Source of the DNA: Sclerotiophoma versabilis
Lineage: Eukaryota; Ascomycota; Dothideomycetes; Pleosporales; Didymellaceae
Reading direction: 5' to 3'
NCBI GenBank assembly: GCA_012274445.1
Contig: JAAROD010000090.1
Location: 124,001 to 188,000 of the forward strand
Length of the DNA: 64,000 nucleotides
In this document: positions 45,166 to 63,068 of the stretch, one piece after another
Numbering within the stretch: position 1 is the first letter of the stretch
How the letters are laid out: the number at the start of each line of letters is the position of its first letter
The notes under the pieces: generated by a model
What the model was told of the DNA's origin: nothing
What the model saw: only the letters and a program-made list of their open reading frames with translations
Database searches by the model: none
Translations under genes and position numbers: made by a program

Positions 45166-47597
45166 ATGTCTCGCAGACTTCCTGCTTGCGATCCATGCCG
45201 GTCGTCGAAGCTGTCATGCGATCACACAAAGCCTGTTTGTTCGCGGTGCAGAGTCCGAGATATGGTTGATGAATGCTCGTACCGGGATCGACCCTTCAAA
45301 AAGAGAAAGACACAAGTTCCACTAAATGATATGCGCACAACACCGCGAAGCACTCCTGCAAATTTGACTGTCTTCGCGCTGTCCGATAGTGTTACAAGAA
45401 AGTCGCAGCGCTACCCGAATCCTGGATATCTTGGGTCGTCAAGCCACACCACCTTCTTTGATCATCTCTCAGGCAACGACCGAGACTACGAGCCGACCAA
45501 TCCTCAGGAGGACACGAATGATCACTCGAGTTCTATCGGATGCGCCGTGACTGATGACAGGATCGAACAAGGTGCAGCATTCATTGCCCAGATCAGGACT
45601 TGCGCGCGACTCCCAGGCTGGAAGTCTCTCATCCAGGCGTGGGTGAGTGAAGGCATCAATCTACCAGTTGCCGAGCCTTTTACAGTACCCTGTGCTAATG
45701 TAGCCTGCTCTACAATTGATCAACGTGAGTGCAGGGCCTCGGAAGGCCCTGGTGAGCCCCATGCTGTGGCAAGAATATCAAAACAGCTCTTTGTGCAATC
45801 TTGTAAGCCACTAAAAGTGGCTGCTAGCGACTCGATTGAGGACTTCTGCGAGCTCTTCTGCAGGAGCAACGCTCGCTGGGAGACACTTGGCATATTCTTC
45901 ACTGCGGTATCACGTGCGACTATCGACATGGCCCATTTTGAAGGCTTGTACAATTCGGAGCAAGAGCGCCGAGCCCTCCGTAGATTTACCATGCGCTTGT
46001 CGGACACATGCCTGGATATTGCACTTTCCTTGGACTGCTTAAACGACTTGCAACTTATTTTGCAGTACGAGAACTTCATTCTGCATTCTCTTGTCGATGG
46101 AGACCAGAGTAAGTCACGACCTCTCCTTCAAAGTTCTGAAATAGTCGTGCCCTCCAGCTTGCTTGAGGTCTTCGTAGCTTGTGGCCTACGAAGAGCACTG
46201 CCAATTGTACACGGCGGGAAGATTCTGTACCTTCACAGCGCATCAGATTGGATCTTGTGTCTTATTCCAGCACCTTGAATTACCTCGGCTGATCACTCAG
46301 GCTACCACTCCTGGCGTAAATTAGGAGATGTCGTCAGTTCCTTGTTTGCTTTGGGCTATCATGAACAGCTGGGAGCCACCTCAATCACGCCACCCTTCCT
46401 CCGAGAACTCCGTTTCGTAGCGTTTAGCCGAACTTACTCTGCAGACAAGAACTGCTCCATCTTTCTCGGGCGACCACCACGCATGCTGAAGCGTTATTGT
46501 CCAACGGCCGACCTGCCCGAGACGTGGGATTTAGATGAACGTTTCACTTACCGCGCGGACACTCGTGTTCATGGTATCTGCGCTTCAATGAAAGAAGACG
46601 TTCTCAATCTTCGGGGAGATGAGCAGACCACAAGGCTCCAGAAAGCAAGGTATATTGCACGTGGCCTGAGATCAGGCTTTGCTAATAGGGCATAGTCAAA
46701 TAAGAAATGCCGCCGAATTACAGTGGGCTGCAATCCCGATCGCTCTGCGGCTTGATGGACCGCTGTCTTCGTACAATCAAACCCGTGTAGAGATCGACTT
46801 TCTGGTCAGCGCGAAACTGAACTTTGCGCACGTTAAATTTCTTCTAGAGCTTACTGTAACACCTCGTATCTCAACTCCTAGTGTTGAGCTACTGTGCACA
46901 TCAGCAGACATGCTCAGCCTTGTTGTCGAGGCCATTGTTCTCAAACAACGTCTCGCAAACTCTGGAACATCACTGGTATGGAAGGTACGTGTCCGCCAGC
47001 AGTTTTGTCAACCATGGCACGGGTTATCGGCCGTCCACCATTGCCAGTTCATCTTTCTTTGAGTTTTCCTCACTTCTCCCAAGATTTTCGTACTCTTTTG
47101 CGCGTCCTTTCGTATCGTTTTACCTACCTTAATTTCTCATGACCCACGGGCTGTGGGAAAGCGAAACTGACATGTATCAGGTTGCCTACTACGGACTCGC
47201 TGCAGCGGGAATCCTCTGCCTGGCGTTGCTATATAACACACTCGATCGCGCTGCACCAGATGCCACACCCTCCAAAGCCATTCGTGATCTCAGTGTGCTT
47301 GTTGCGGAAATTGAGACTGGCGCTTTACTCCAGTCGGAAGATGCGAATTATGCGCTGCTGTCTGGGGCTGCTCGCACCATCAAGAACCTTCTCGATCGTC
47401 TGATCACCAATAGGTTCACCGTTCAGACAGACACACAGCCGCTTACAGATGTCTCAACGCAAATTCCACTCCGATTCAGCGACGATGAACTGACTACCTG
47501 GGACACACACGGGCTGCAGGATTTCGACCCGGCGTTCTGGCTTAACCTGTCCGAACATCCGTTTCTTATGACGCCCGAGAGTGAAGTACTCGGGTGA
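45166..47597 (+). CDS. Zn2Cys6 fungal transcription factor
   Basis: Four exons: 45166-46108, 46301-46649, 46696-46984, 47181-47597 (introns 192, 46 and 196 nt), 665 aa. The start MSRRLPACDPCRSSKLSC was chosen because the upstream in-frame ATG at 45109 lies in a probable 5'-UTR intron. The zinc cluster is C-x2-C-x6-C-x6-C-x2-C-x8-C, followed by the basic KKRK. The central fungal_trans region includes the spliced segment YHSWRKLGDVVSSLFALGYH, and the C-terminal part includes YYGLAAAGILCLALL, both typical of the family. It binds DNA in the nucleus, probably at CGG half-sites. Its position suggests control of the decarboxylase and MFS genes; that is inference. Confidence 0.85.
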
Positions 47598-47944
47598 TGG
47601 TAACGATGGTGTAGAGAGTCATGTGTATGTAGAGGCGTACGCATGATGGTCATTTATCGCATGCAGTATTAAAAGCAGGCTTGTATGTAAGACTGGTATG
47701 CTTGCTGAGCGGCACACAGCAACGTGGTCAGATGATCAATCGGGGGCGGTGGTCTCGAAAGTGGTGACGGGGCGGTGGTCTCGAAAGTGGTGACGGGGCG
47801 GTGGTCTCGAACGTGGTGACTGGCGTGGCTGGTCCTCGGCTGCAGCTGCCTCGTCATGGTGCAGCTCGGTCGACGCCAACGGGCTTGCATCAGCGTGCGT
47901 CGGCGGGCGGTGCCGACAACGACTCCTGCGCCCACCACGCGACC
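47598..47944. promoter_or_regulatory. Promoter region of the DENND11-like gene
   Basis: A 347 bp gap. It contains a three-copy 26-bp tandem repeat and otherwise nothing recognisable. Confidence 0.5.
47743..47820. repeat. 26-bp tandem repeat, three copies
   Basis: Three adjacent copies of a 26-nt unit starting GGGGCGGTGGTCTCG; the third differs by one base (AAC for AAA). It lies 124-202 bp upstream of the ATG at 47945. Confidence 0.9.
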
Positions 47945-49728
47945 ATGTCAGCGTCGAGCAACTCGAGCGCGAGCGACGGCGAGGCCGGGAGCGGCAGGGA
48001 GGCGCCGCACGTCGAGGCGCTCTTTCTGATCAAGTTCGACAACAAGGTCGGGTGTGTAGGGCGAGCACCGCCATGGCGCACGCACCGCTGACGCCTGCAG
48101 CTACACCATCGCATGGAAGCGCACCGCCGGCGACACGGAGCTGGACGGCGTCGAGTTCAAGTCGCTGCCCTCGGGCCTGCACTCGCTCGCCAGCGACCTC
48201 GTCTACTTCACGCACGCGGGCCTCGCCGGGCTGAGCGCCTTCGCCCGGGGCGATGCGAGCGAGGCGGACCGCAACGCCAGCTTCGTCTCGGTCGGCGTAC
48301 TGGTGCGCAGAGAGGGCACGACGGGCAGACTGGGCCGCGCCTGGCTGCTTGCTGGCTGGCTCGAGAAGATTGCCGCTGCCCTGGCCAGGGACGACACGGC
48401 CGCGCCCCTGGACGAGTTCTGGGCGGACCTGACCAGCACGCCGACGACGCCGCACACGGACAGCCGCGGCTCCGTCCGCGACCGCGCCATCTCGACCGTC
48501 ACCGCGATCCCCAAGGACGCGGAGCGGCTGCCCGCGTACCACCCGGCGCTGGCCATCCTGCAGTACCTGGCCCTGTTTGGCCCGCTGGTCTTCCGGCTGC
48601 AGCAGGCGGCGCTGCTCAGGAAGCGCATTCTCTTCGTCGCCAGCCCGCCCGTGCGGACTGCGTGCGAGTTTGGTATGTCGGCTGCACGCCGTGCATGGTG
48701 CCGTGCTAACGCGGCCAGTCTACAATCTCTCCGTCCTCTCCAGCATCTCCCCGCGCGACGCCGACCACCTGGCCCCGGGCACCGAACACCTGCTGCGCCT
48801 GCCCTCGCTCTTCTCCATCGGCGTGCACGACATCCCCTACCTCGAGCACCTGCGCAACCCCACCGGCGGCCACACGCCCGCCACCGGCCCGGCCGAGGGC
48901 TGGGTCGCATGCACCACGGACGAGATCATCGCAACAAAGCAGAGGCTGTACGACATTGTCGTCGAGATCCCCCACGCTGCCGACTCCAGCCCTCAGCCGC
49001 GCCACTGGCCGAAGCTGCGCACCAGCGAGGGAGACGTCATCAAGGCGAGCCAGCGCGACGTGGCGCGGTACAAGCTGCTGCACCGGGAGCTGTGGAAGCA
49101 CCGCCAGCACGCCACCGACACCTTCCACGACGACGACGGGCAGAACGACGATGCAGCGCCGCTGATATCGCACGACGAGATTGACGCCAAGCGCGCAGAC
49201 GACGACTTCGACGACGCCTACGACGACACCGCCGTTGAGCCCATGACATGGTCACGCCTTGCATACCAGGGCTACATGTGGTGGGCGAGCGCCGGCGAGC
49301 GCGATGCATACACGACGGCAGAGAGGGAGCTTGACCGCGAACTCGTCGGCGACATATCAGCCTACCAGGACTCGGTCGAGACGGCCGTCATTGCATACTT
49401 CCACCGCCAGTCGTCGCTGATCATCAAGGTGCTGTCCCAGTTGATCGAGAGCGAGCACGAAGCCGAAGAGGGCGAGGGCGAGGGCGAGGGCGAGGGCGAG
49501 GGCGAGGGCGAGGGCGAGGGCGAGGGCGAGGGCGAGGGCGAGGGCGAGGACGAGCAAGGCGTTGCGCTGTGGATCGACCGAGACGACCTGAGCAGGATGG
49601 GCCTCGACACGTGGAGTGAGGCAGATCGCGCATATGTGCAGGAGTTTGGGAGCCTGTACTTTGGGCGGAGAATCGAGTTCAGAGGGAACGAGGTGGACTG
49701 CTGCGGTTTGAGAGTTCCACTACTGTAA
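47945..49728 (+). CDS. DENND11/LCHN-like protein (DUF4484 family)
   Basis: Three exons: 47945-48051, 48101-48672, 48719-49728 (introns 49 and 46 nt), 562 aa. The N-terminal part (ALFLIKFDNKVGYTIAWKR, GVEFKSLPSGLHSLASDLVYF) matches the start of the LCHN/DENND11 domain, and the C-terminal half (WVACTTDEIIATKQRLYDIV; MTWSRLAYQGYMWWASAGE) matches the DUF4484 region. DENN-type proteins act with Rab GTPases in membrane traffic; the exact partner is unknown. A 26-residue Gly-Glu repeat interrupts the C-terminal part at about residue 475. The gene is GC-rich and strongly G/C-ending in codon use compared with its neighbours. Confidence 0.8.
49471..49548 (+). repeat. GGCGAG hexanucleotide repeat, 13 copies
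   Basis: Thirteen perfect GGCGAG units in frame encode (Gly-Glu)13 inside the DENND11-like protein. Perfect DNA identity suggests recent expansion and length polymorphism. Confidence 0.95.
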
Positions 49729-50180
49729 GCCCATACCCCAGGGCCGGTCCCTGATTGTAATGAGAGGATGTAAATATCTGTAGCATCTATTGCTCTCTGC
49801 AGTACGAGCCGCTATTGTTGTCAGTATACTCTCGTTGCCTTCCAATGCTCCGACACTCATTTGCTCGCTGGCCGTCGACGGCCGACATCGCAGCCCCGCA
49901 TTCTTTGAACTTTTGCGCCAGTGCGCGCCGCCCCGCGTCGTCATACGCCCTGCAGGCATACCGGCGGCTTAACCTCGCACGACGAATTTGTTTGCTATGA
50001 TTCACAGTTTGTGACTCCTTCCATATCCAATCTCCCGTTCCTTACCACACCCATCCCCTTCTTTACTCGATACCCCCAATCACCACTTCACTGTCACTGG
50101 TTGATTCAACCACTACCTGTAGCCCATCCACCACACCAATTGAGTGCGCCCATTGGCCGCTAAAGAGAGGAAACGCAAAG
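49729..50180. promoter_or_regulatory. Promoter region of leuA
   Basis: A 452 bp gap. The last 100 bp are pyrimidine- and A-rich leader. No palindromic Leu3-type site (GCCGGNNCCGGC) is seen. Confidence 0.5.
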
Positions 50181-52206
50181 ATGCCTATGCTTGCAGAGCC
50201 GTGGAAGAAGTACAAGGCGTTCAAGCCGGTGAACCTCCCAGACAGGCAATGGCCTAGCAAGACCATCGAGAAGCCGCCAAGATGGCTGTCGACTGACCTG
50301 CGAGACGGCAACCAGAGTCTGGTGGACCCTATGGTGGGTTCGAGCACCTGCTCTGCGACATGAACATGCTGACGGCCGGCAGGACGGCGAGCAGAAGTGG
50401 ATGTACTTCCAGATGCTCACTAAACTCGGCTACAAGGAGATCGAGGTCTCCTTCCCTTCCGCATCGCAGACCGACTTCGACTTCACACAACGCCTCGTCA
50501 AGACGCCCGGCATAGTACCCGACGACGTCTGGCTGCAAGTCCTGTCGCCCTGCCGCAAAGAGCTCATCCGCCGCACCGTCGACTCCCTCAAGGGCGCCAA
50601 GAAGGCCATCCTGCACCTGTACCTCGCGACCAGCCCATGCTTCCAGCAGATCGTCTTCAACATGAACGACGAAGAGACGATTGCCCTCGCGGTCGAGTGC
50701 ACAAAATACGCAAGATCCATCACCAAGGACGACCCGGACCAGGCAGGGACCCAGTGGCACTACGAGTTCTCGCCCGAGACCTTTTCCGACTCGAAGCCTG
50801 AGTTTGCGCTGGAGGTCTGCGAAGCCGTCAAGGCCGCCTGGGAACCCACGGTCGAGGACCCCATCATCTTCAACCTGCCCGCCACCGTCGAAATGTCCAC
50901 GCCAAACGTCTACGCCGACCAGATCGAGTTCTTCTGCCGGAACGTCACAGAGCGCGAGAAGATCTGCGTCTCTCTGCACCCCCACAACGACCGTGGCTGC
51001 GCCGTCGCAGCAGCAGAACTCGCACAGATGGCCGGCGCAGACCGTGTCGAAGGCACCCTGTTCGGCAACGGCGAGCGCACTGGAAACGTCGACCTCGTGA
51101 CCCTCGGCCTGAACCTGTACACACAAGGTATCCACCCCAAAATCGACTTCTCGGACCTGAAGTCTATCATCGACATGGTCGAGACCTGCAACAAGATCCC
51201 CATCCACCCGCGCGCACCCTACGGCGGCCAGCTTGTTGTCTGCGCCTTCTCCGGCTCACATCAAGACGCGATCAAGAAGGGCTTCCAGAAGCGCAAGCAG
51301 GAAGGCGCAACCAACGAATCCCCCTGGCAGATCCCTTACCTGCCTCTCGACCCGCAGGACATCGGCCGCACATACGAAGCTATCATTCGCGTCAACTCGC
51401 AATCCGGCAAGGGCGGCGTGGCCTGGATTATCCAGCGCCAGCTGGAGCTCGACCTGCCGCGCGGTCTGCAAATCGCCTTCTCCAAGGTCGTGCAGAAGGA
51501 GACGGACAGACTGGGCCGCGAGCTGCTGCCTACAGAAATCACAAAGCTGTTTGAGGAAGCATACCATCTCAAGCGCAATCCGCGCTTCGGCCTCATCGAC
51601 TACGACATCGTCGCCGACCGCTCCAAGACCCCTGAGCCGCCGCAGGAGGGCAAGACGAACAAGACGGCGAACCTGCGCCGCATCTTCAAGGGCGTGCTTG
51701 AGATTGATGGCCAGGAGCACAAGATTCAGGGTAGTGGAAACGGAGCCATCTCGTCTCTGGCTGACGCCCTGAGGGGTCTGGGAATCGAGTTGGATGTCGT
51801 GGACTACAACGAGCACACGATCGGGTCGAACAAGGATGCGAAGGCTGCGACGTATATTGGGTGTGTGGTTGCTGGGGGCAGCCAGAAGGTGTGGGGCGTG
51901 GGTATTCACCACGATGTTGTTCAGGCGTCGTTGATTGCGCTGCTGAGTGCGGCTTCGTCGGTATGGGTGCATGATCAAGAGTCAATTTGGACAAGATAGG
52001 CTAATAGAAAACAGTTCCTGTCTTCGAGACCGTCTACTCCCATTCCCTTCCGCCCTAAGAGATCTAACACCCTGGAAATCCCTGGCATTGAGAGCAGTCC
52101 TCTGAGAAATGGAGAGAGTGCTGACGAGCAAAACGGCACAGTTGTTGACAAATTGGAGGCCATGGTTAGCGGGGACCAGGCCGACGTCAAAAGTGCTGGA
52201 GTCTAG
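50181..52206 (+). CDS. leuA: 2-isopropylmalate synthase
   Basis: Three exons: 50181-50333, 50383-51960, 52015-52206 (introns 49 and 54 nt), 640 aa. It catalyses the first step of leucine synthesis, condensing acetyl-CoA with 2-oxoisovalerate. The start MPMLAEPWKKYKAFKPV leads directly to the conserved WPSKTIEKPPRWLSTDLRDG and RDGNQ active-site motif. Metal-binding SLHPHNDRG and the GNGERTGNVDLVTL motif are present. The C-terminal regulatory domain (GNGAISSLADAL, VGIHHDVVQASLIALLSAAS) carries the leucine feedback site. Exon 3 adds a 63-residue Ser/Pro-rich tail. No clear mitochondrial presequence is visible at this start. Confidence 0.96.
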
Positions 52207-52538
52207 ACTTCTTTTCCTCTCGTATTCTTATTCTTTGAAGATTGCACTGGCATTGGGCCAGTCGGCTTGGTGTTCAAAAGTGCTACGTCGGTATATTCAA
52301 TCAAACCATAACACCCGATCTCCGTCTCTCCAATCTCGGCGGCGTTCAACAACATACTCTTTCTCCCTCGCACCCTGCCAAAGCTCCAGTATCAGCCAGA
52401 CTGTCCAAGGACATGTTGAAAGGGGACAGATATCTGTGATTGTTGTTGGGAAATCATCTTCTTTTCTTTACATCTTTCTCCATAAAGTAATCTTGCGGAG
52501 CCCTGCCTATCCATCTTAGCATCGCATCGCTGCGTCTC
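52207..52538. other. Intergenic region between convergent genes
   Basis: A 332 bp gap between leuA and the DUF1989 gene. Nothing recognised. Confidence 0.5.
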
Positions 52539-53489
52539 TCAATTCTCTCCACCCGGAATCGTCATCCCATGGCATCCCCTGTACCCACTCCTCTCGGGGC
52601 GTTTCCAGCCGTCCAACACACTCTTATCCTTCACCTCCAACACCTCAACCCTGATCGGGCGACACGTACTCTTCATATCCCTGCCCTCTCCTGCCTGACT
52701 CTCATCCGCCTGACTCCAGCCCCAGGCACTCAAATCGCCTCCCGGACACGTACTCAACGCACACAGGAGATCCTGCTCAGCGAAAAAGGTCAACGTGCTC
52801 TCCTTCGTGGCAGGACTCGCCTCCATAAAGTACCGCCCCTGCTTATCAAGCCCAGTGATCTGAAAGACATTAAGCACATCATGGACATCAAACTCGGTCA
52901 GCCCATGCGGAAGCACGGCACGGACCAAATTGCTATGACAATGAAAGTCATAATCAGCACCAGAGATCACACTGGAAATATACGGATCGCAGCGCGTGCC
53001 CAGCAGATCGTGACACCGGCCCCCCCAGCGCGTCAGGCCTCCGCGCTCATCCCTTGATTCTTCCCGCCCCCCGTTCGCCCCGCGCCCGGGCCCGTCCACA
53101 AGCTTACACCCGTCATGGATGATGCCTGCCAGCGGCCGCATGAAGGGTAGATTCGACCACAGCCTGTCCCCCTCCATCATGTGGCTTCCCTGCAGTTGCC
53201 GTGTTCGCGCGGCCCAGAAGCGCTCCCGTGGATCTGACGAGTTCCATATGTTTAGATCGCCTACTTGCGGTCCTTCAGGGGTGGAGAGCCGGAAGAGCGA
53301 GCCCGCGGCTACTTTCCATGCGCGGCCTGAGCGCGGGGGCACAGTTAGGTCTTGGGTTTTGATCAAGTCGTGGGCGCTGAGGTTGCGCAGCTTCTGGTAC
53401 AGGGCGGTTGGAGCGTGCAAGGGCGAGTCTGCAGAGGTGGGGAAGTAGGCTGGGGCGGGAGGGGTGTTGTCTGTAGCGTTTGTGGCCAT
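52539..53489 (-). CDS. DUF1989 (urea carboxylase-associated) family protein
   Basis: Single-exon gene, 316 aa, ATG at 53489. Family landmarks are VPPRSGRAWKVAAGSLFRLSTPEG, GDLNIWNSSDPRERF, the ARTRQLQGSHMMEGDRLWSN block, a RCDPYISSVISGADYDFHCH segment with Cys and His residues, and the C-terminal VEVLEVKD. Related bacterial proteins are encoded next to urea carboxylase or guanidine-degradation genes, and many fungal members are uncharacterised. Conserved Cys/His residues suggest metal binding. It is divergent from an SDR gene with 485 bp between the starts. Confidence 0.85.
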   Translation of the reverse strand: MATNATDNTPPAPAYFPTSADSPLHAPTALYQKLRNLSAHDLIKTQDLTVPPRSGRAWKVAAGSLFRLSTPEGPQVGDLNIWNSSDPRERFWAARTRQLQGSHMMEGDRLWSNLPFMRPLAGIIHDGCKLVDGPGRGANGGREESRDERGGLTRWGGRCHDLLGTRCDPYISSVISGADYDFHCHSNLVRAVLPHGLTEFDVHDVLNVFQITGLDKQGRYFMEASPATKESTLTFFAEQDLLCALSTCPGGDLSAWGWSQADESQAGEGRDMKSTCRPIRVEVLEVKDKSVLDGWKRPERSGYRGCHGMTIPGGEN

Positions 53490-53974
53490 GTTTGGAGGAG
53501 GATCATGCGCTTTGGGAGTTCAGTTGGATGGATACTTTTCCTGATATACTTCAATTTTGATATGGTTGTTGTAGCATTGGCACGCGGAGATGCCGGCGAT
53601 AAGCGCGTGTAGCTGTGGGACAATGCCGGTATCGGCATGGGAAATGCTCATCCATTGTGACCTCCTTCATTGACTCCATTGTGCACATTAACGTCAGCCT
53701 CTGGGATACTTCACAATGGCCAAGCAGTCCACATCCGTGCATATGTCGCGAGCCTTGCTCACTCATGTCAGCTCGTTACCCCTCTGTGCTAGTGCCAATT
53801 GTACCTCGGCACGATGATGTCAAGCACCGAGGCAGCTGCACAGTGACAGCAAACATACCGTGTCCGCGTCTGTGTAGCAACAGTTTTTACCACATCTGTA
53901 CAACGTGATCAATTCACTGGTGTTCTTTTGATTCGCCCATTCATTTCAATATCGTGCAATCCTCACCCGCCAAC
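53490..53974. promoter_or_regulatory. Shared promoter of DUF1989 and SDR genes
   Basis: A 485 bp gap between divergent start codons. No defined operator is seen. Confidence 0.5.
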
Positions 53975-54888
53975 ATGTCGGCAAAAGCAGACGTCCAGCT
54001 CACAGACTTCTCGTCCATCTTCCGCCTTGATGGTAAGGTCGCTGTAGTATCTGGAGGCTCGCGAGGTCTGGGTCTTCACGCCGCGTCCGGTCTGCTCCAG
54101 GCAGGCTGCTCGAAAGTCTTCATCACCTCGCGCAAGGCGAGCGCATGCGACGAGGCCGTCGCAGCACTCAATGCCCTACCCAACAAAGCGCCCGGAGCCC
54201 AGGCAATCAGCATTCCCGCAGACAGCTCCAAGCTCGCTGAGATCGAACGGCTGGTACAAGAAGTAAAGAAGCACACGGATCATGTGGACATTCTATTCGC
54301 GAACGCAGGCGCGACATGGGGCAGTGAGTTTGAAAAGGTCGACGAGAAGAACGGGTGGGACAAAATCATGGATCTGAACGTCAAGGGTGTCTTCTTCACA
54401 ATCCAGAAGTGAGTAGTAGATCCAACCACGCGGGCAACGAACGGAGGCTGACAGCACGCAGATTCACTCCCCTACTCACCGCACAGTCCAGTCTCCGAGA
54501 TCCCTCGCGCGTAATTGTTACCGGCTCCGTGGCGGGCATCGGCGTTGGTTCCACCGGCAGGGTGGGTGCGTACTCGTACGCGGCCTCGAAAGCCGCCGTG
54601 CTGCATCTTGCGCGCAACCTGGCCATTGAGCTCGGGCCGAGGCACGTCCTCGTCAACGGAATCGCGCCGGGGTTCTTCATGAGTAAGATGGCGGCCGAAT
54701 TGATCAAGGCGCAGGGTGGCGAAGAAGAGCTAGGAAAGCAGAGTCCAAATGGACGAGTTGGGCGGCCCGAAGATGTTGCTGCTGCGGTGGTGTATTTGAG
54801 CAGTAGAGCGGGCGGGCATGTTAATGGGGATACGATTGTGCTGGACGGGGGGAAGATGTTGGCGGGTGGGCGGTTGGAGAAGCTGTGA
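53975..54888 (+). CDS. Short-chain dehydrogenase/reductase
   Basis: Two exons: 53975-54408 and 54462-54888 (intron 53 nt), 286 aa. The cofactor motif is VAVVSGGSRGLGLHAASGL, with Arg downstream in FITSRKASACDE that favours NADP(H). The NAG motif is LFANAGATWG. The catalytic residues are Ser in VTGSVAG and Tyr-Lys in YSYAASKAAVLHLA. The C-terminal GRVGRPEDVAAAVVYLSS and DGGKMLAGG are typical of classical SDRs. It resembles 3-oxoacyl-ACP reductase/RhlG-like and gluconate dehydrogenase-like enzymes; the substrate is not determined. Confidence 0.9.
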
Positions 54889-61917
<7,029 letters not shown>

Positions 61918-63068
61918 GCATTGCATACGAGAAGAAGAGGATGACAGAGGAAAGGTGCCTTACGAGGATAACATACATAGAAGTTACGGTTCCCTTGTGC
62001 TGCATTCCATCATTTGCACTTAGCGTTTCCTTAGTCTACGATCATGTCTCTTGTGGAATTCAGTGTAGTTGCATTTAAAAGGGCTGGATGTAATTTGGAC
62101 GGAGCATACGACATTGCCGATAATTCAGTTTCTGTATATGGTCAGCTTGACCTGGGCATTGGCGTTCAGCATCAGCACCAATACATAGTTTTCACAGCAG
62201 TAATGCACTACGGTCAGAGCTCACACGGACTCGCATGGCCCAAGTCGATACCTTTACACATCAGAGCTGGCTTTTGGCAGGCTGAGGCTGCACGCGGTTG
62301 AGGCTCATCACCCCCGCTGGCCTCGGCCCGCGTTGCAATCTCACCTGCAGATCCACTTGCAGGTTCTGGGAGATCGCCCAATTGGAATCGAGACTCGCGA
62401 CTCCGACGACGATTGGCGGAGAGTAGCTGCGAGAGACGGGCCTGGAAAATAATTGCTGTGCACGCAGATGGCGGCCATCCGTCTCTGCTACAGGAGGGCA
62501 TTGCATCATCTGCTGAAGGTGAAGAGCCCGTCTCCATCAGTGGGTGTCATGTCTTCCAAACATCAGCGTCGCATAGAAATGTCTCTGGGGAAAGCTTGAA
62601 GCGTTCCTGGCCCATCCGAGGCCGAGGCCGTGACACGCTGCTAGCGTGCGTTTTCTGCTGCACGCTCTTGGGCGGTGTGAAGGTAAAGTAAAACAAGCTC
62701 CTTAGGCAGATGCTTGGCGGAGCCCCACTATGACGATCGTCGAATGAGCGCCCCGGGCAGCACCGTGTTGGCGGCTGTGCATCCACTGTCTCGGGCATTC
62801 GCAGGAACAGCAGCGTGCCAGCACAGATGCACACGAAAGCTGATTGGTTGCCATAGTGACACGTAGCAGACGGAGCTGGCACGACCTAGGAACGCGTGCA
62901 GTGGTACTGTATGTATGTACCGGTAGTGGCATGGTGGGGTAGCTGCATCCCAGACAGGCACGTAAGCTTGATAAAGCCACGGGCTAAATACCTCATCCCG
63001 CCGCTTCCGTTCCTCTCCAATCCTTCAATTCCTCTTTGTTGCACGCCAATTGCTCTTCTGCAGCAATC
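61918..63068. other. Intergenic region and glutamate decarboxylase promoter
   Basis: A 1.15 kb gap. Only short ORFs, none recognisable. The last 80 bp are a pyrimidine-rich leader (CCGCTTCCGTTCCTCTCC) before the GAD start. Confidence 0.6.

Noticed and set aside
48030..49173. Minus-strand ORFs opposite the DENND11-like gene (170, 235 and 155 codons)
   Set aside because: They are antisense shadows caused by strong G/C-ending codon use.
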